NCBI RefSeq assembly: GCF_000026105.1
Contig: NC_008027.1
Coordinates: forward strand, 4,298,501-4,362,500
Reading direction: 5' to 3'
Length of the DNA: 64,000 nucleotides
Source of the DNA: Pseudomonas entomophila L48
GTDB lineage: Bacteria; Pseudomonadota; Gammaproteobacteria; Pseudomonadales; Pseudomonadaceae
Shown piece by piece: positions 56,225 through 64,000 of this stretch. Within the stretch, counting starts at the first letter, position 1; every line of letters starts with the position of its first letter. The notes under the pieces are model-generated. The model worked only from the letters and a program-made list of their open reading frames with translations, was not told the DNA's origin and ran no database searches. Both the position numbers and the translations under genes were made by a program.

Positions 56225-56261
56225 AAAAACAAAAACCCCCGGCCAAGTCCTTGGCCGGGGG
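56225..56261 (-). terminator. Terminator after the small lipoprotein gene
   Basis: CCCCCGGCCAA and TTGGCCGGGGG form an 11-pair stem; on the minus strand it is followed by TTTTTGTTTTT. It lies 45 bases beyond the lipoprotein stop. Confidence 0.9.
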
Positions 56262-56305
56262 TCTTGGATCAAGCCGTAATCGGCCTGATCAGGGGTATCC
56301 CAGGA

Positions 56306-56497
56306 TTACTGCTGCTGAGGCAGTTTATCGATCGGGCCGCAGCCGCCGATCATCTTGGAGATGGAAACCGATGGGTGGAACAGGTAGTCGTACGAGCAGT
56401 TCTTCGGCTGGTTGTAGACTTGGCCAGTGCAACCGGACAGCAGGGCAACGCCCGAAACAACAGCGACAGCAACAGTAGCTTTGATCAGCTTTTTCAT
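56306..56497 (-). CDS. YhfL-like small lipoprotein (DUF4223 type)
   Basis: 63 residues: lipoprotein signal (VSGVALLSGC, Cys about 23) then NCSYDYLFHPSVSISKMIGGCGP, which closely follows the pattern of E. coli YhfL. Function unknown. It has AAAGGA before the ATG, a good promoter and a strong terminator, i.e. a complete single-gene unit. Confidence 0.88.
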   Translation of the reverse strand: MKKLIKATVAVAVVSGVALLSGCTGQVYNQPKNCSYDYLFHPSVSISKMIGGCGPIDKLPQQQ

Positions 56498-56544
56498 AAA
56501 AATCCTTTAAGTCCATGATCCACCATCATTCTGATGGCGCGCGG

Positions 56545-56573
56545 ATCATACGGGAAAATGGTAGTTGAATGAA
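56545..56573 (-). promoter_or_regulatory. Promoter of the small lipoprotein gene
   Basis: On the minus strand TTCATT, 17 bases, TATGAT, about 50 bases before the ATG. Confidence 0.55.
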
Positions 56574-56708
56574 AGGCATTAGCACACCTGCACTAGTTGC
56601 AGGCCATGAACTAGTGAGTTTTCAGCGCTGCAACTAAGCCTGCTAAATCGTTACAGGTTGCCTAATTTGGCATGAATCTGTAGGCAATCGATTTACAACA
56701 GGGTCATC

Positions 56709-56794
56709 TGTAGGAGCGGCTTTAGCCGCGATGCAGGCAACGCGATTTCTGGCACCCGCTTCGCGGGTGATCGCGGCTAAAGCCGCTCCTACAG
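56709..56794. repeat. 85-base composite palindromic element, copy 4 (reversed)
   Basis: Same outer arms as copy 1, but the inner CACCCGC/GCGGGTG stem lies near the right arm, so the unit is inserted in the opposite orientation. Confidence 0.85.
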
Positions 56795-56956
56795 AGGTCG
56801 CGCCAAATCAAAGAAATATGTTGTGCTCCATGAGCGCGCGTTTACCGGCAAAGTATCGAGAGCTGCCAAGGCAGATAAGGCTGATTGCAAAGATCAACTT
56901 GGCTGGTTATTCCTTCGCCGTCCTACAAGACCATCATCAGACTTTCCTGATTACAT

Positions 56957-56972
56957 GTAGTCCATTTCCGAA
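56957..56972. repeat. 16-base direct repeat, copy 1
   Basis: GTAGTCCATTTCCGAA, identical to 57963-57978. On the minus strand it reads TTCGGAAATGGACTAC, a short start-like MDY that stops one codon later here. Confidence 0.6.
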
Positions 56973-57224
56973 GCACACTTCTGCCCCTTTCAAGCCATTG
57001 CAGCCACACGATGCGCGGCCTAGTCTCGACCCGTCGTTGCCAACTCAACGACCGGCTTTGACAGGCCGAATCTCTCCGAGCACGTGCGCCCCTCATGGCG
57101 GCAGTACGTGGGGCACCTCGTGTGCGCCGGGTCTCGGAGTCCTCGGTCTGTCAACCCACGTACCGCTGCCACCCTCTTGTTTGACAGCAAGCCTGTTGCA
57201 GCACCACCGACTCCGGAGATGCAT

Positions 57225-57461
57225 ATGCGCAAGATGGTTCCAGATCCGCCGACACACCTTGGCAACTCCCCGCATCAGATCGAAGACTTGCTGGTTCAAA
57301 TTGCTGAATACCTTGTCTGTGCCCTAACCGCCGCCCAGCACGCCGCGATGATCCATACCAAACCACCTGGCCAGGTCATGGCATTGACCGCCGTCCACGA
57401 AATCGACAGCGCACGCACTTTGGTCGAGATGGCCTTGAGCCGTGTACAGGCAAGGCACTGA
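57225..57461 (+). CDS. Small hypothetical protein, upstream partner of DUF3077
   Basis: 78 residues, soluble and helical: LGNSPHQIEDLLVQIAEYLVCALTAAQ, ending ARTLVEMALSRVQARH. CTCCGGAG six bases before the ATG sets the start. It sits 32 bases before the DUF3077 gene, a pairing of small genes often repeated across Pseudomonas genomes. Function unknown. Confidence 0.75.
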   Translation: MRKMVPDPPTHLGNSPHQIEDLLVQIAEYLVCALTAAQHAAMIHTKPPGQVMALTAVHEIDSARTLVEMALSRVQARH

Positions 57462-57493
57462 TCGCGCCCCCCCCGCGAACAAGGAGAATCGGC

Positions 57494-57784
57494 ATGAGCA
57501 ACGAAAGGCCCGTTACCACTATCGGCATCGGAAGTTTTGGCGAAAGCGGTGAAATCAACAACGAACAACCGCTGTTTCGAGTCGTACCCGGCCACGCCCT
57601 GGACTACGTACTGGAGCACTCCACAACATTGATGACCTGTGCCTACACCCTGAGCGATATCGCGCTGACGCAGGACTTGAAGAACGCCCCTACATTGTTA
57701 GCCGCCGCACACTATCTCACCGGCATGGCCAAAGCACTGTCGCAAGATGTCTCCCACGCAGTTACAAACAACCCCTCTATTTAA
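57494..57784 (+). CDS. DUF3077 family protein
   Basis: 96 residues. PLFRVVPGHALDYVLEHSTTLMTCAY, then LLAAAHYLTGMAKALSQDV: the DUF3077 pattern, a Pseudomonas-restricted helical protein of unknown function. It ends shortly before a hairpin at 57794. AAGGAG lies upstream of the ATG. Confidence 0.82.
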   Translation: MSNERPVTTIGIGSFGESGEINNEQPLFRVVPGHALDYVLEHSTTLMTCAYTLSDIALTQDLKNAPTLLAAAHYLTGMAKALSQDVSHAVTNNPSI

Positions 57785-57789
57785 TACAA

Positions 57790-57817
57790 AAAGGCCCCGT
57801 AGCGCGAACTACGGGGC
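57790..57817 (-). terminator. Hairpin terminator, shared by DUF3077 and the small reverse gene
   Basis: GCCCCGTAG (57794-57802) and CTACGGGGC (57809-57817) form a nine-pair stem. On the minus strand it is followed by CTTTTTGT, so it terminates the 39-residue reverse gene; on the plus strand it has no T-run. Confidence 0.8.
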
Positions 57818-57819
57818 TC

Positions 57820-57939
57820 TCAGCCAAGAAGCAGGACGGGAAACTTGATCCCGTGCCCCCATGCAATGAAGTTCTCTCGAGCGAAAGAGGCGACTCTCTT
57901 CAAGGCGCGACAGATACGCAGACAGTAGCACTTAGCCAT
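57820..57939 (-). CDS. 39-residue small gene, unknown function
   Basis: Begins MAKCYCLRICRALKRVAS and ends GIKFPVLLLG: four Cys, strongly basic first half, then a short hydrophobic end. It starts five bases after AAGGTG, and its stop lies three bases before a strong reverse-strand terminator, so it has all parts of a real gene. A second frame, 23 residues starting at 57971 (MDYRLLGKVLIWLS, ending VAP), overlaps its start by 40 bases and could be a leader peptide. I know no family. Confidence 0.6.
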   Translation of the reverse strand: MAKCYCLRICRALKRVASFARENFIAWGHGIKFPVLLLG

Positions 57940-57962
57940 ATCAACACCTTACCTAATAGCCG

Positions 57963-57978
57963 GTAGTCCATTTCCGAA
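57963..57978. repeat. 16-base direct repeat, copy 2
   Basis: Identical to 56957-56972, 1006 bases away. On the minus strand it holds the ATG of the overlapping 23-residue frame. Confidence 0.6.
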
Positions 57979-58100
57979 TCGAGCGTTCAGGCCTGCCAAC
58001 GTATTGCCGCTGGCTGGGTGCTGCTCTAGGCTCTCCCTCGTCGGAGCCCTGGACGTACAGATCAAGGTGCTTCAGGAGCTATTCGTAGTGGAGGGCGCAG

Positions 58101-58583
58101 ATGACTAAAAAAGACACACCAGGCGGTGGGCCGCGGAAACCTTGGGCCAACCATCTTCAGCGACTTCATGCAGCAGGCATGGGTTTGGGCGGGCGTGACA
58201 AGCCTGCAGAGTGGGTTGATGCTGCAACCATAAACGACCTGACCCGCGAAGAACTCAATGCCAAGTTCGAGACCATCGAGATCAAGATGGATGCTCGAGT
58301 AGAAGCCATTGCTTCGAAAATCGACGGTTTTCTCGGCGCCCAGACAGAACGCGACAAGCGTCTGGATGACTCGATCGCAGGTATACGTCGAGACATTGTT
58401 CGACTAGGGAACCTGAAGCTGAATATCTGGGGCGCCACGCTGACCGCTGTTGCGCTTGGTGTAGCGGTGGCAGCACTGAGCGTGACGCTCTATCAAACAG
58501 GTAAAGGCGACATCGCCATCCTGCCCCAGTCGTCACCCGCGATACAGGCACCCGCCCTGAGCCACGCCACACCCGACGCTTAG
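58101..58583 (+). CDS. Hypothetical single-pass membrane protein
   Basis: 160 residues. Polar N terminus, a coiled-coil-like helix about 48-100 (LTREELNAKFETIEIKMDA, ERDKRLDDSIAGIRRDI), then one membrane segment (about 107-131) and a short Pro/Ala tail outside. A layout like small phage or toxin-associated membrane proteins, but nothing specific. GGAGG precedes the ATG. Confidence 0.75.
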   Translation: MTKKDTPGGGPRKPWANHLQRLHAAGMGLGGRDKPAEWVDAATINDLTREELNAKFETIEIKMDARVEAIASKIDGFLGAQTERDKRLDDSIAGIRRDIVRLGNLKLNIWGATLTAVALGVAVAALSVTLYQTGKGDIAILPQSSPAIQAPALSHATPDA

Positions 58584-58633
58584 AAACACGCCGCAGCGAG
58601 TTTCTCGCTGAGCTTACCCACCTCCAAAACGAC

Positions 58634-58667
58634 GAAGCCCCCGAAAACTTACGTTTTCGGGGGCTTC
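58634..58667. terminator. Strong bidirectional hairpin
   Basis: GAAGCCCCCGAAAAC and GTTTTCGGGGGCTTC form a 15-pair stem with a four-base loop between the hypothetical gene and the tRNA; it could end both transcripts. Confidence 0.85.
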
Positions 58668-58681
58668 GACTACTTCGCGTA

Positions 58682-58771
58682 TGGCGGAGAGATAGGGATT
58701 TGAACCCTAGGTACTGTTGCCAGTACAACGGATTTCGAATCCGTCCCGTTCGACCACTCCGGCATCTCTCC
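58682..58771 (-). tRNA. tRNA-Ser (CGA anticodon)
   Basis: 90 bases with encoded CCA. Acceptor stem GGAGAG/CTCTCC, anticodon stem-loop ACGGA-TTCGAAA-TCCGT reading CGA (serine UCG codons), a long variable arm (TGTACTGGCAACAGTACC region) typical of serine tRNA, and the T arm AGGGTTCAAATCCCT. Confidence 0.97.
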
Positions 58772-58781
58772 AATGGCGCGC

Positions 58782-58809
58782 ATCATACCAGCGTTTTCGT
58801 TTCTGGCAA
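58782..58809 (-). promoter_or_regulatory. Promoter of tRNA-Ser
   Basis: On the minus strand TTGCCA (58804-58809), 16 bases, TATGAT (58782-58787), ending 10 bases before the tRNA 5' end. Confidence 0.75.
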
Positions 58810-58819
58810 ACTTTTTTTG

Positions 58820-58860
58820 AAAAAAATTCGCGTGGTATCAGGCGCTTGCGTGAACGCGCC
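58820..58860 (-). terminator. Possible terminator after purC
   Basis: On the minus strand GGCGC/GCGCC stem (58841-58860) and then, after a gap of about 14 bases, a run of seven T. The gap makes it weak. Confidence 0.35.
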
Positions 58861-58862
58861 GC

Positions 58863-59573
58863 TTACAGCGGCACGCCCAGGCGTTTGGCAACTTCTTCGT
58901 AGGCTTCGATCACGTCGCCCAGACCCTGGCGGAAGCGGTCCTTGTCCATCTTCTTGCGGGTCTCTTTGTCCCACAGGCGGCAGCCGTCCGGGCTGAACTC
59001 GTCGCCCAGGACGATCTGGCCGTGGAACACACCGAACTCCAGCTTGAAGTCGACCAGCAGCAGGCCTGCGTCATCGAACAGCTTGCTCAGCACTTCGTTG
59101 ACCTTGAGCGACAGCTTCTTCATCTCGACCAGCTGCTCGGCGGTGCCCCAGCCGAAGGCGACGACGTGGGATTCGTTGATGAAGGGGTCGCCCTTCTCGT
59201 CGTTCTTCAGGAACAGCTCGAAGGTGGACGGCTCCAGCTTGATGCCCTCCTCCACACCCAGACGCTTGACCAGGCTGCCGGCGGCATAGTTACGCACCAC
59301 GCATTCGACCGGGATCATGTCGAGTTTCTTCACCAGGCACTCGTTGTCGCCCAGCAGCTTGTCGAACTGGGTCGGCACGCCCGCTTCTTCAAGCTTCTGC
59401 ATGATGAAGGCGTTGAACTTGTTGTTCACCATGCCCTTGCGGTCCAGCTGCTCGATGCGCTTGCCGTCGAACGCCGAGGTGTCGTTACGGAACAGCAGGA
59501 TCAAGCGGTCGGCGTCGTCGGTCTTGTAAACCGATTTGGCCTTGCCGCGGTAGAGTTCGTCGCGTTTTTCCAT
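58863..59573 (-). CDS. purC: SAICAR synthetase
   Basis: 236 residues, the usual PurC length. [15 protein letters not shown] at the start binds [36 protein letters not shown] and [11 protein letters not shown] are conserved. It makes SAICAR from CAIR and aspartate in purine synthesis. GGAG before the ATG. It is last in the dapA-bamC-MBL-purC operon. Confidence 0.96.
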   Translation of the reverse strand: MEKRDELYRGKAKSVYKTDDADRLILLFRNDTSAFDGKRIEQLDRKGMVNNKFNAFIMQKLEEAGVPTQFDKLLGDNECLVKKLDMIPVECVVRNYAAGSLVKRLGVEEGIKLEPSTFELFLKNDEKGDPFINESHVVAFGWGTAEQLVEMKKLSLKVNEVLSKLFDDAGLLLVDFKLEFGVFHGQIVLGDEFSPDGCRLWDKETRKKMDKDRFRQGLGDVIEAYEEVAKRLGVPL

Positions 59574-59602
59574 GATGGGCTCCGCTTGCTTGAGTAGGTG
59601 GG

Positions 59603-60361
59603 CTAGGCGATCTGGCGCCAGTCGAGCCCATGGTCCTGGTTGGCCACCTGGAGCCAGTCCGGGTCGCACCCGAGGGTATCGACAAAGCACTGGCGGGCCA
59701 GATGTGGCAGGTTGTTCTTGCTGCTGAGATGGGCCAGCACCAGGTGCTGCAGGTGCTGCCAGCCCAGCTCGGCCACCAGGCTGGCGGCCTGGTGGTTGTT
59801 CAAATGTCCCTGGCTGCCGCCGACCCGCAACTTGAGAAAGTTCGGGTAATGACCGCGGGCCAGCAGGTCACGACAATGATTGGCCTCGATCAGCAGTGCG
59901 TCCAGCCCCTGGTAGCGCGACAACAGGTGGTAGTCGTAGCTGCCCAGGTCGGTGAGCATGCCGAAACGTCGGTGGCCATCGCTGATCACGTACTGCAAGG
60001 GTTCGTAGGCGTCGTGCTCGACCCGGGTGGCGCTGACCTGCAGGTCGCCGACCGGCAGCACATCGCCACAACCGAGAAAACCGGCCACTTCCACCGGCTT
60101 TCGCAACCCGCGCAACGTGCCTTGGCTCATGTAGACCGGTACATTGTAGCGGCGCGACAGCAACCCGACCCCATGCACGTGGTCGGCATGTTCGTGGGTC
60201 ACCAGCACCGCGCTCAGTTGCGAGGCCGACACCCCGAGCAACGCCAGGCGCCGCTCGGTTTCCCGTAGCGAGAAGCCGCAGTCGACCAGGATGAACGTGT
60301 CACCACTGGCGATCAGCGTGCCGTTTCCCTGGCTACCGCTTCCAAGAACCGCGAAGCGCAC
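59603..60361 (-). CDS. MBL-fold metallo-hydrolase (YycJ/WalJ-like)
   Basis: 252 residues with [14 protein letters not shown] (HxHxDH metal ligands), [12 protein letters not shown] and EANHCRDLL. Similar to the beta-lactamase-fold YycJ nuclease-like proteins, probably a DNA or RNA hydrolase. It starts at GTG immediately after the bamC stop with no gap, so it depends on coupling to bamC. Confidence 0.9.
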   Translation of the reverse strand: MRFAVLGSGSQGNGTLIASGDTFILVDCGFSLRETERRLALLGVSASQLSAVLVTHEHADHVHGVGLLSRRYNVPVYMSQGTLRGLRKPVEVAGFLGCGDVLPVGDLQVSATRVEHDAYEPLQYVISDGHRRFGMLTDLGSYDYHLLSRYQGLDALLIEANHCRDLLARGHYPNFLKLRVGGSQGHLNNHQAASLVAELGWQHLQHLVLAHLSSKNNLPHLARQCFVDTLGCDPDWLQVANQDHGLDWRQIA

Positions 60362-61477
60362 TTAGCCCAGGTGGTCCTGGATCGCGCTCAGCACGCGGCG
60401 GGCTACATCAGCCGGGGCCACGGTGTTGATGTTCTTCTCGACAGTCACCTGGACGTTCTCACCCACCTTGCTCAGGCGCACCTGATAACGCTCGGCACGG
60501 GCTTCACGCTCTTCCTTGCTGGGTTCGCTGCCGAACAGGCGGCTGAAGAAGCCAGGCTCCTTCTGCTTGTCGTCGGGCTTCTCGGACAGGTTGATGTAGA
60601 ACAGGCCCAGGCTGCGGTTGATGTCCTCGACGCGCCACTCGCCCTGCTCCAAGGCACGGCCCACGCCGGACCAGGCACGATCGAGGTCGGAGCCCAGGTA
60701 CAGCACCGGGTTGCCGCTGCCGTCCTCGCTCAGGCTGACCTGGCTCGGGGCGTCGAAGTCACGTGCGGCGAGCAGCGACACCGAACCGCCCTTCTCGGCG
60801 TTGCGGTTCATGCTGGCAAGCATTTCGTCGACCAGCAGCGCGTCGGCGCCGGTATTGCTGGAGGTGGACGGGAAGCTCGGCTCAGCCGTGCTGCCGGCCG
60901 GGCGCTCGACGCTGACCACGTACACTTCGGAGGTGTTGCGCTGCACGCCCGGCTCCATGCGCACCCGCACACGAACTTCGCTGTCCGAGCTGCTGGAGGC
61001 GCTGGCCAGACGCTGGCCGAGGGAGGCGGACAACTCGTCGAAACGCTGCCAGGTGGTGCTGAACTCACCGGTCTGCGGACGCTCTTCGGCGATACGGAAG
61101 CCGTTGTCCTCGAAGAACTGGCGAGTCACCGGCCAGACTTCGGCCGGCGAGCGCTGGGCCAGCACCCAGCGGCTGCTGCCGCTGCGCTGCAGGCTGAAAT
61201 CGCTGACTTCAGCGGTGGCCGACAGCGGTTGTGGGCGCGGCACTTCGAACTCGCCAGTAGCGCGATCATCGGCAACGTTGCGCGGGATCGGCAGCAGCGG
61301 GTCCATGCGTTTGACGTTGCTGGCGTCCGGCGGCAGCTGCATCGGCGCGGTGGGGTGCGCCTGCAGGTAGTCGCTGCCGCGGTCGCGGAAATAGCCATCC
61401 TCGCCCCACAGCCAGCCACACCCACTGGTGCTGGAAATGATCAGGGCGAGCGTGGAAAGACCAGCCAGTCGCTTCAT
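60362..61477 (-). CDS. bamC: Outer membrane protein assembly factor BamC
   Basis: 371 residues. Lipoprotein signal (LIISSTSGC, Cys about 20) then DYLQAHPTAPMQLPPDA, the unstructured BamD-contact segment, and two helix-grip domains in the rest. Outer-membrane beta-barrel assembly. Downstream of dapA by 17 bases, the standard gammaproteobacterial order. Confidence 0.95.
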   Translation of the reverse strand: MKRLAGLSTLALIISSTSGCGWLWGEDGYFRDRGSDYLQAHPTAPMQLPPDASNVKRMDPLLPIPRNVADDRATGEFEVPRPQPLSATAEVSDFSLQRSGSSRWVLAQRSPAEVWPVTRQFFEDNGFRIAEERPQTGEFSTTWQRFDELSASLGQRLASASSSSDSEVRVRVRMEPGVQRNTSEVYVVSVERPAGSTAEPSFPSTSSNTGADALLVDEMLASMNRNAEKGGSVSLLAARDFDAPSQVSLSEDGSGNPVLYLGSDLDRAWSGVGRALEQGEWRVEDINRSLGLFYINLSEKPDDKQKEPGFFSRLFGSEPSKEEREARAERYQVRLSKVGENVQVTVEKNINTVAPADVARRVLSAIQDHLG

Positions 61478-61494
61478 GCGGTGTACTTCCTCGA

Positions 61495-62382
61495 TTAAAC
61501 CAGTACGCCGGACTGGCGCAAGGCAGTACGGACTTTTTCGTGACAGCCTTCGCTCAGCCAGGTCAGCGGCAGGCGGATACCCTTCTGCATCAGGCCCATT
61601 TCGACGAGCGCCCATTTCACCGGAATCGGGTTGGCCTCGCAGAACAGGTCCTTGTGCAGCGGCATGAGTTTTTCGTTGATTGCGCGGGCCTTCTCGGCAT
61701 TGCCCTCAAGGGCGGCCTCGCACAGGTCGGCCATTTCGCGCGGGGCGACGTTGGCGGTGACGGAGATGTTGCCTTTACCGCCCATCAGGATGAGCTCGAC
61801 GGCGGTCGGATCGTCGCCGGACAGGACGATGAAGTCCTTGTCGACGCCGTCCAGGATGGCCTTGGCACGCTGCAGGTCGCCGGTGGCTTCCTTGATGCCG
61901 ATGATGTTCTTGACCTTCGACAGGCGGATCACGGTGTCGGCCTGCATGTCGCAGGAGGTGCGGCCGGGCACGTTGTAGAGGATCTGCGGGATGTCGACGG
62001 CTTCGGCGATGTGCTTGAAGTGCTGGTACAGGCCTTCTTGCGTTGGCTTGTTGTAGTACGGCACGACGAGCAGGCAGGCGTCGGCGCCGGCATTCTTGGC
62101 GTTCTTGGTCAGGTGCACGGCTTCGGCAGTGGAGTTGGCACCGGTACCGGCGATCACCGGGATACGCTTGTTGCTGTGCTTGACCCGCTCGACCACGTGC
62201 TTGATGACCAGGATGTGCTCTTCGACATCCAGCGTTGCGGATTCACCGGTGGTGCCGACAGCGACGATCGCGTGGGTGCCATTTTCCAGGTGGAAGTCTA
62301 CAAGTTTGTCGAGGCTGTCCCAATCAAGACGCCCTTGTGCATCCATGGGTGTGACCAATGCCACCATACTGCCCGCAATCAT
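61495..62382 (-). CDS. dapA: 4-hydroxy-tetrahydrodipicolinate synthase
   Basis: 295 residues. [14 protein letters not shown] holds the Thr pair, [17 protein letters not shown] the catalytic Tyr, and [11 protein letters not shown] the Schiff-base Lys. First step of the lysine/DAP branch. GGAG seven bases before the ATG decides the start. First gene of the operon; divergent from gcvR by 259 bases. Confidence 0.96.
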   Translation of the reverse strand: MIAGSMVALVTPMDAQGRLDWDSLDKLVDFHLENGTHAIVAVGTTGESATLDVEEHILVIKHVVERVKHSNKRIPVIAGTGANSTAEAVHLTKNAKNAGADACLLVVPYYNKPTQEGLYQHFKHIAEAVDIPQILYNVPGRTSCDMQADTVIRLSKVKNIIGIKEATGDLQRAKAILDGVDKDFIVLSGDDPTAVELILMGGKGNISVTANVAPREMADLCEAALEGNAEKARAINEKLMPLHKDLFCEANPIPVKWALVEMGLMQKGIRLPLTWLSEGCHEKVRTALRQSGVLV

Positions 62383-62641
62383 GTAACTGCTCCTGCCGGA
62401 AAAAGAGAGCGGTAATGGTACTGGCGCCATCGGCCTTGCACAAGCGAAGCAGGCGGGCGGAGCATTCCCCTTCGCGCCGCTTTTCGCTACCCTTGATCCT
62501 TTGATCGTTGCAGCGCGGCCCGCCGGGCCGTCGACAGTGCGCCTCGCCTGCGTCCACAGCCATAGAAACTGGCCGGGGCCCGCTGATACTGGAGGCTTGC
62601 CCCCGTCCTGCATCGACCGCTCATCGCTTTAGGAATGCTGC

Positions 62642-63202
62642 ATGTCCACCCCCACCGTTCGCGAACAATTCCTCGTCATCAGCGCCCTGGGCCCCAACCC
62701 CATGGAGCTGGCCAACGTCCTGAGCCGCGCGGCCTTCGACAACCGCTGCGCGGTGGTCACCTCGCGCCTGACCCGTCACGGCGAAACCAGCGCCCTGGTG
62801 CTGCAGGTCGGTGGCAGCTGGGATGCCCTGGCACGCCTTGAGGCCACCCTGCCTGGCCTGGGCAAGAAGCACGGCCTCACGCTGGACGTGGTGCGCAGCG
62901 CCGACCAGGAGGTGCGCCCGCAGGCCCTGCCTTATGTCGCCTATGTCAGCGCCGCCTATCGCCCGGACATCATCAACGAGCTGTGCCAGTTCTTCCTCGA
63001 CCACCGCGTCGAGCTGGAAGCGATGACCTGCGACACCTACCTCGCCCCGCAAACCGGCAGCAGCATGCTCAACGCCCAGTTCACCGTGATCCTGCCAGCC
63101 GGCACTCAGATCAGCTGGCTGCGCGACCAGTTCCTCGACTTCGCCGACGCCCTGAACCTGGACGCGTTGATCGAACCGTGGCGCCCACAGAACCCCGTGT
63201 AA
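62642..63202 (+). CDS. gcvR: Glycine cleavage system repressor-like ACT protein
   Basis: 186 residues with two ACT domains (FLVISALGPNPMELANVLSRAAFDNRC and PYVAYVSAAYRPDIINELCQFFLDHRVELEAM). The normal GcvR partner of dapA and bcp in Pseudomonas. It binds glycine-type ligands. AGGAA precedes the ATG. Confidence 0.88.
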   Translation: MSTPTVREQFLVISALGPNPMELANVLSRAAFDNRCAVVTSRLTRHGETSALVLQVGGSWDALARLEATLPGLGKKHGLTLDVVRSADQEVRPQALPYVAYVSAAYRPDIINELCQFFLDHRVELEAMTCDTYLAPQTGSSMLNAQFTVILPAGTQISWLRDQFLDFADALNLDALIEPWRPQNPV

Positions 63203-63212
63203 GGAAGCTCCC

Positions 63213-63686
63213 ATGGCCGTAGCACTCGACCAACCCATTGCCGATTTCCAGGCACAGGCCACCAGCGGCCAGGCCGTCAGCCTCGCTGGCCTCAAGGGCC
63301 AGCAGGTGGTGCTGTACTTCTATCCCAAGGACAGCACCCCGGGCTGCACCACCGAGGGCCAGGGCTTTCGCGACCAGCACGCGGCGTTCCAGGCGGCCAA
63401 TACCGTGGTCTTCGGCGTGTCGCGCGATGGCATCAAGTCGCACGAGAACTTCAAGGCCAAGCAGGCCTTCCCCTTCGAGCTGATCAGCGACAAGGACGAG
63501 GCGCTGTGCCAGCTGTTCGACGTGATCAAGCTGAAGAAGCTGTACGGCAAGGAGTACATGGGCGTCGATCGCAGCACCTTCCTGATCGACAAGGACGGTG
63601 TACTGCGCCAGGAGTGGCGTGGGGTGAAGGTGCCCGGGCATGTGGATGCCGTGCTGGCGGCGGCCGAGGCCCTGAACAAGGCCTGA
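63213..63686 (+). CDS. bcp: Thiol peroxidase, BCP type
   Basis: 157 residues. The peroxidatic Cys is in FYPKDSTPGCTTEGQGF; the usual second Cys five residues on is absent (Gly-Gln), which makes this the 1-Cys or atypical BCP form. It reduces peroxides with thioredoxin or glutaredoxin. Ten bases after gcvR, so one operon. Confidence 0.92.
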   Translation: MAVALDQPIADFQAQATSGQAVSLAGLKGQQVVLYFYPKDSTPGCTTEGQGFRDQHAAFQAANTVVFGVSRDGIKSHENFKAKQAFPFELISDKDEALCQLFDVIKLKKLYGKEYMGVDRSTFLIDKDGVLRQEWRGVKVPGHVDAVLAAAEALNKA

Positions 63687-63693
63687 GGCAGTC

Positions 63694-63756
63694 CATTCGC
63701 CGGCAAGCCGGCTCCTACAGGTCGCGATCAAGGTAGGAGCCGGCTTGCTGGCGAAA
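63694..63756. repeat. REP pair (inverted)
   Basis: ATTCGCCGGCAAGCCGGCTC faces GTAGGAGCCGGCTTGCTGGC, the second half a core variant. Confidence 0.85.
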
Positions 63757-63759
63757 GCC

Positions 63760-64000
63760 TCACAACATCGGCGCGACCGACGACTCCTGCCGCGGCCAGG
63801 CATCCAGCACGGCCTTGAACAGCGTCGCCAGTGGGATCGCAAAGAAGATCCCCCAGAAGCCCCACAACCCACCGAACAACAGCACCGCGCAGATGATCGC
63901 CACCGGGTGCAGGCTCACCGCCTCGGAGAACAGCAACGGCACCAGCACGTTGCCATCAAGCGCCTGAATGATCGCGTACACCGCCATCAGGTAGATGAAC
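63760..64000 (-). CDS. AI-2E/PerM family transporter, C-terminal part
   Basis: Incomplete at the right edge. The visible 80 residues ([60 protein letters not shown]) are the last two membrane segments of a PerM/AI-2E transporter. The frame is open to base 64000, so the ATG at 63987 is not the start. Following bcp in the opposite direction, it is the usual Pseudomonas neighbour. Confidence 0.85.
   Translation of the reverse strand, partial: FIYLMAVYAIIQALDGNVLVPLLFSEAVSLHPVAIICAVLLFGGLWGFWGIFFAIPLATLFKAVLDAWPRQESSVAPML

Larger units (their letters stand above)
56498..57224. other. 727-base gap without a supported gene
   Basis: It holds the lipoprotein promoter, an inverted short repeat (CACTAGTTGC, CATGAACTAGTG), the composite repeat at 56709 and one copy of a 16-base sequence that recurs at 57963. 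The remaining ~400 bases have less codon bias than the neighbouring genes and only chance-like frames. Confidence 0.5.

Noticed and set aside
56731..57327. 199-codon forward frame in the gap before the DUF3077 pair
   Set aside because: It starts within a composite repeat, has no ribosome site and overlaps the better supported gene at 57225 in another frame.

Overview
The window looks like a chromosomal segment of a Pseudomonas of the P. putida group. The grounds are the GC-rich coding style, the very dense REP palindromes (core GCCGGCTTGCCGGCGAA flanked by GTAGGAGC) in most intergenic gaps, Pseudomonas-restricted families (DUF2790, DUF3077, DUF6279-type lipoprotein) and the gene repertoire. 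Almost all of it is core-type chromosome. I see no prophage, integron, insertion sequence, CRISPR array or rRNA. Two places are compositionally or structurally odd: the AT-rich left edge (1-281) and the 56.5-58.1 kb stretch of small Pseudomonas-specific genes.

Layout: 0.3-3.7 kb has a LysE-type exporter, a solitary short HicB-like protein, a threonine-dehydratase-like enzyme and a divergent MocR-type regulator. 3.8-15.6 kb has DUF2790, GNAT, peptide deformylase with a YihY membrane protein, CsbD, CvfB-like S1 protein, a lipoprotein, aceK, two EamA exporters, an LpxO-like lipid A hydroxylase and cysK. 15.9-17.9 kb is a MoxR ATPase/vWA pair. 18.0-22.7 kb is a 5-oxoproline module (MFS transporter, pxpA, pxpB, pxpC) with a divergent LysR regulator. 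22.8-33.9 kb is housekeeping: a class II amidotransferase operon, oligopeptidase B, a cyclic-nucleotide-domain protein, YajD, a TrmH-type methyltransferase, a degenerate M61-like protein, YcgN, nitroreductase, 2-hydroxyacid dehydrogenase, YcgL and RNase D. 34.0-38.4 kb has EptA, a CHMI-type isomerase, a DUF465 protein and a trans-sulfuration enzyme with a divergent Lrp regulator.

38.5-44.8 kb is a molybdenum-linked neighbourhood: a YdeP/FdhF-type molybdopterin oxidoreductase divergent from moaA, then a bestrophin, then moaB divergent from a LysR regulator. Both divergent gaps carry repeated TGAT-N11-ATCA LysR-type boxes. This suggests that one regulator controls the enzyme and its cofactor synthesis, and it is the strongest regulatory observation here. 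44.7-52.5 kb is a complete trans-4-hydroxy-L-proline catabolic cluster: PAS-AraC regulator, APC permease, 4-hydroxyproline 2-epimerase, DapA-like deaminase, 2,5-dioxopentanoate-type dehydrogenase and an FAD-dependent D-amino acid dehydrogenase. Together they would convert hydroxyproline to 2-oxoglutarate.

52.6-64.0 kb has a XenA-type ene-reductase with an ArsR regulator and a perfect palindromic operator, a malate:quinone oxidoreductase with an N-terminal signal sequence, a YhfL-like lipoprotein, small Pseudomonas-specific genes (including a 39-residue gene with its own ribosome site and terminator), tRNA-Ser(CGA), then purC, an MBL-fold protein, bamC and dapA in one operon, divergent from gcvR-bcp, and finally the end of an AI-2E/PerM-family permease running off the right edge. 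Functions are assigned from family recognition by eye; no database search was run.
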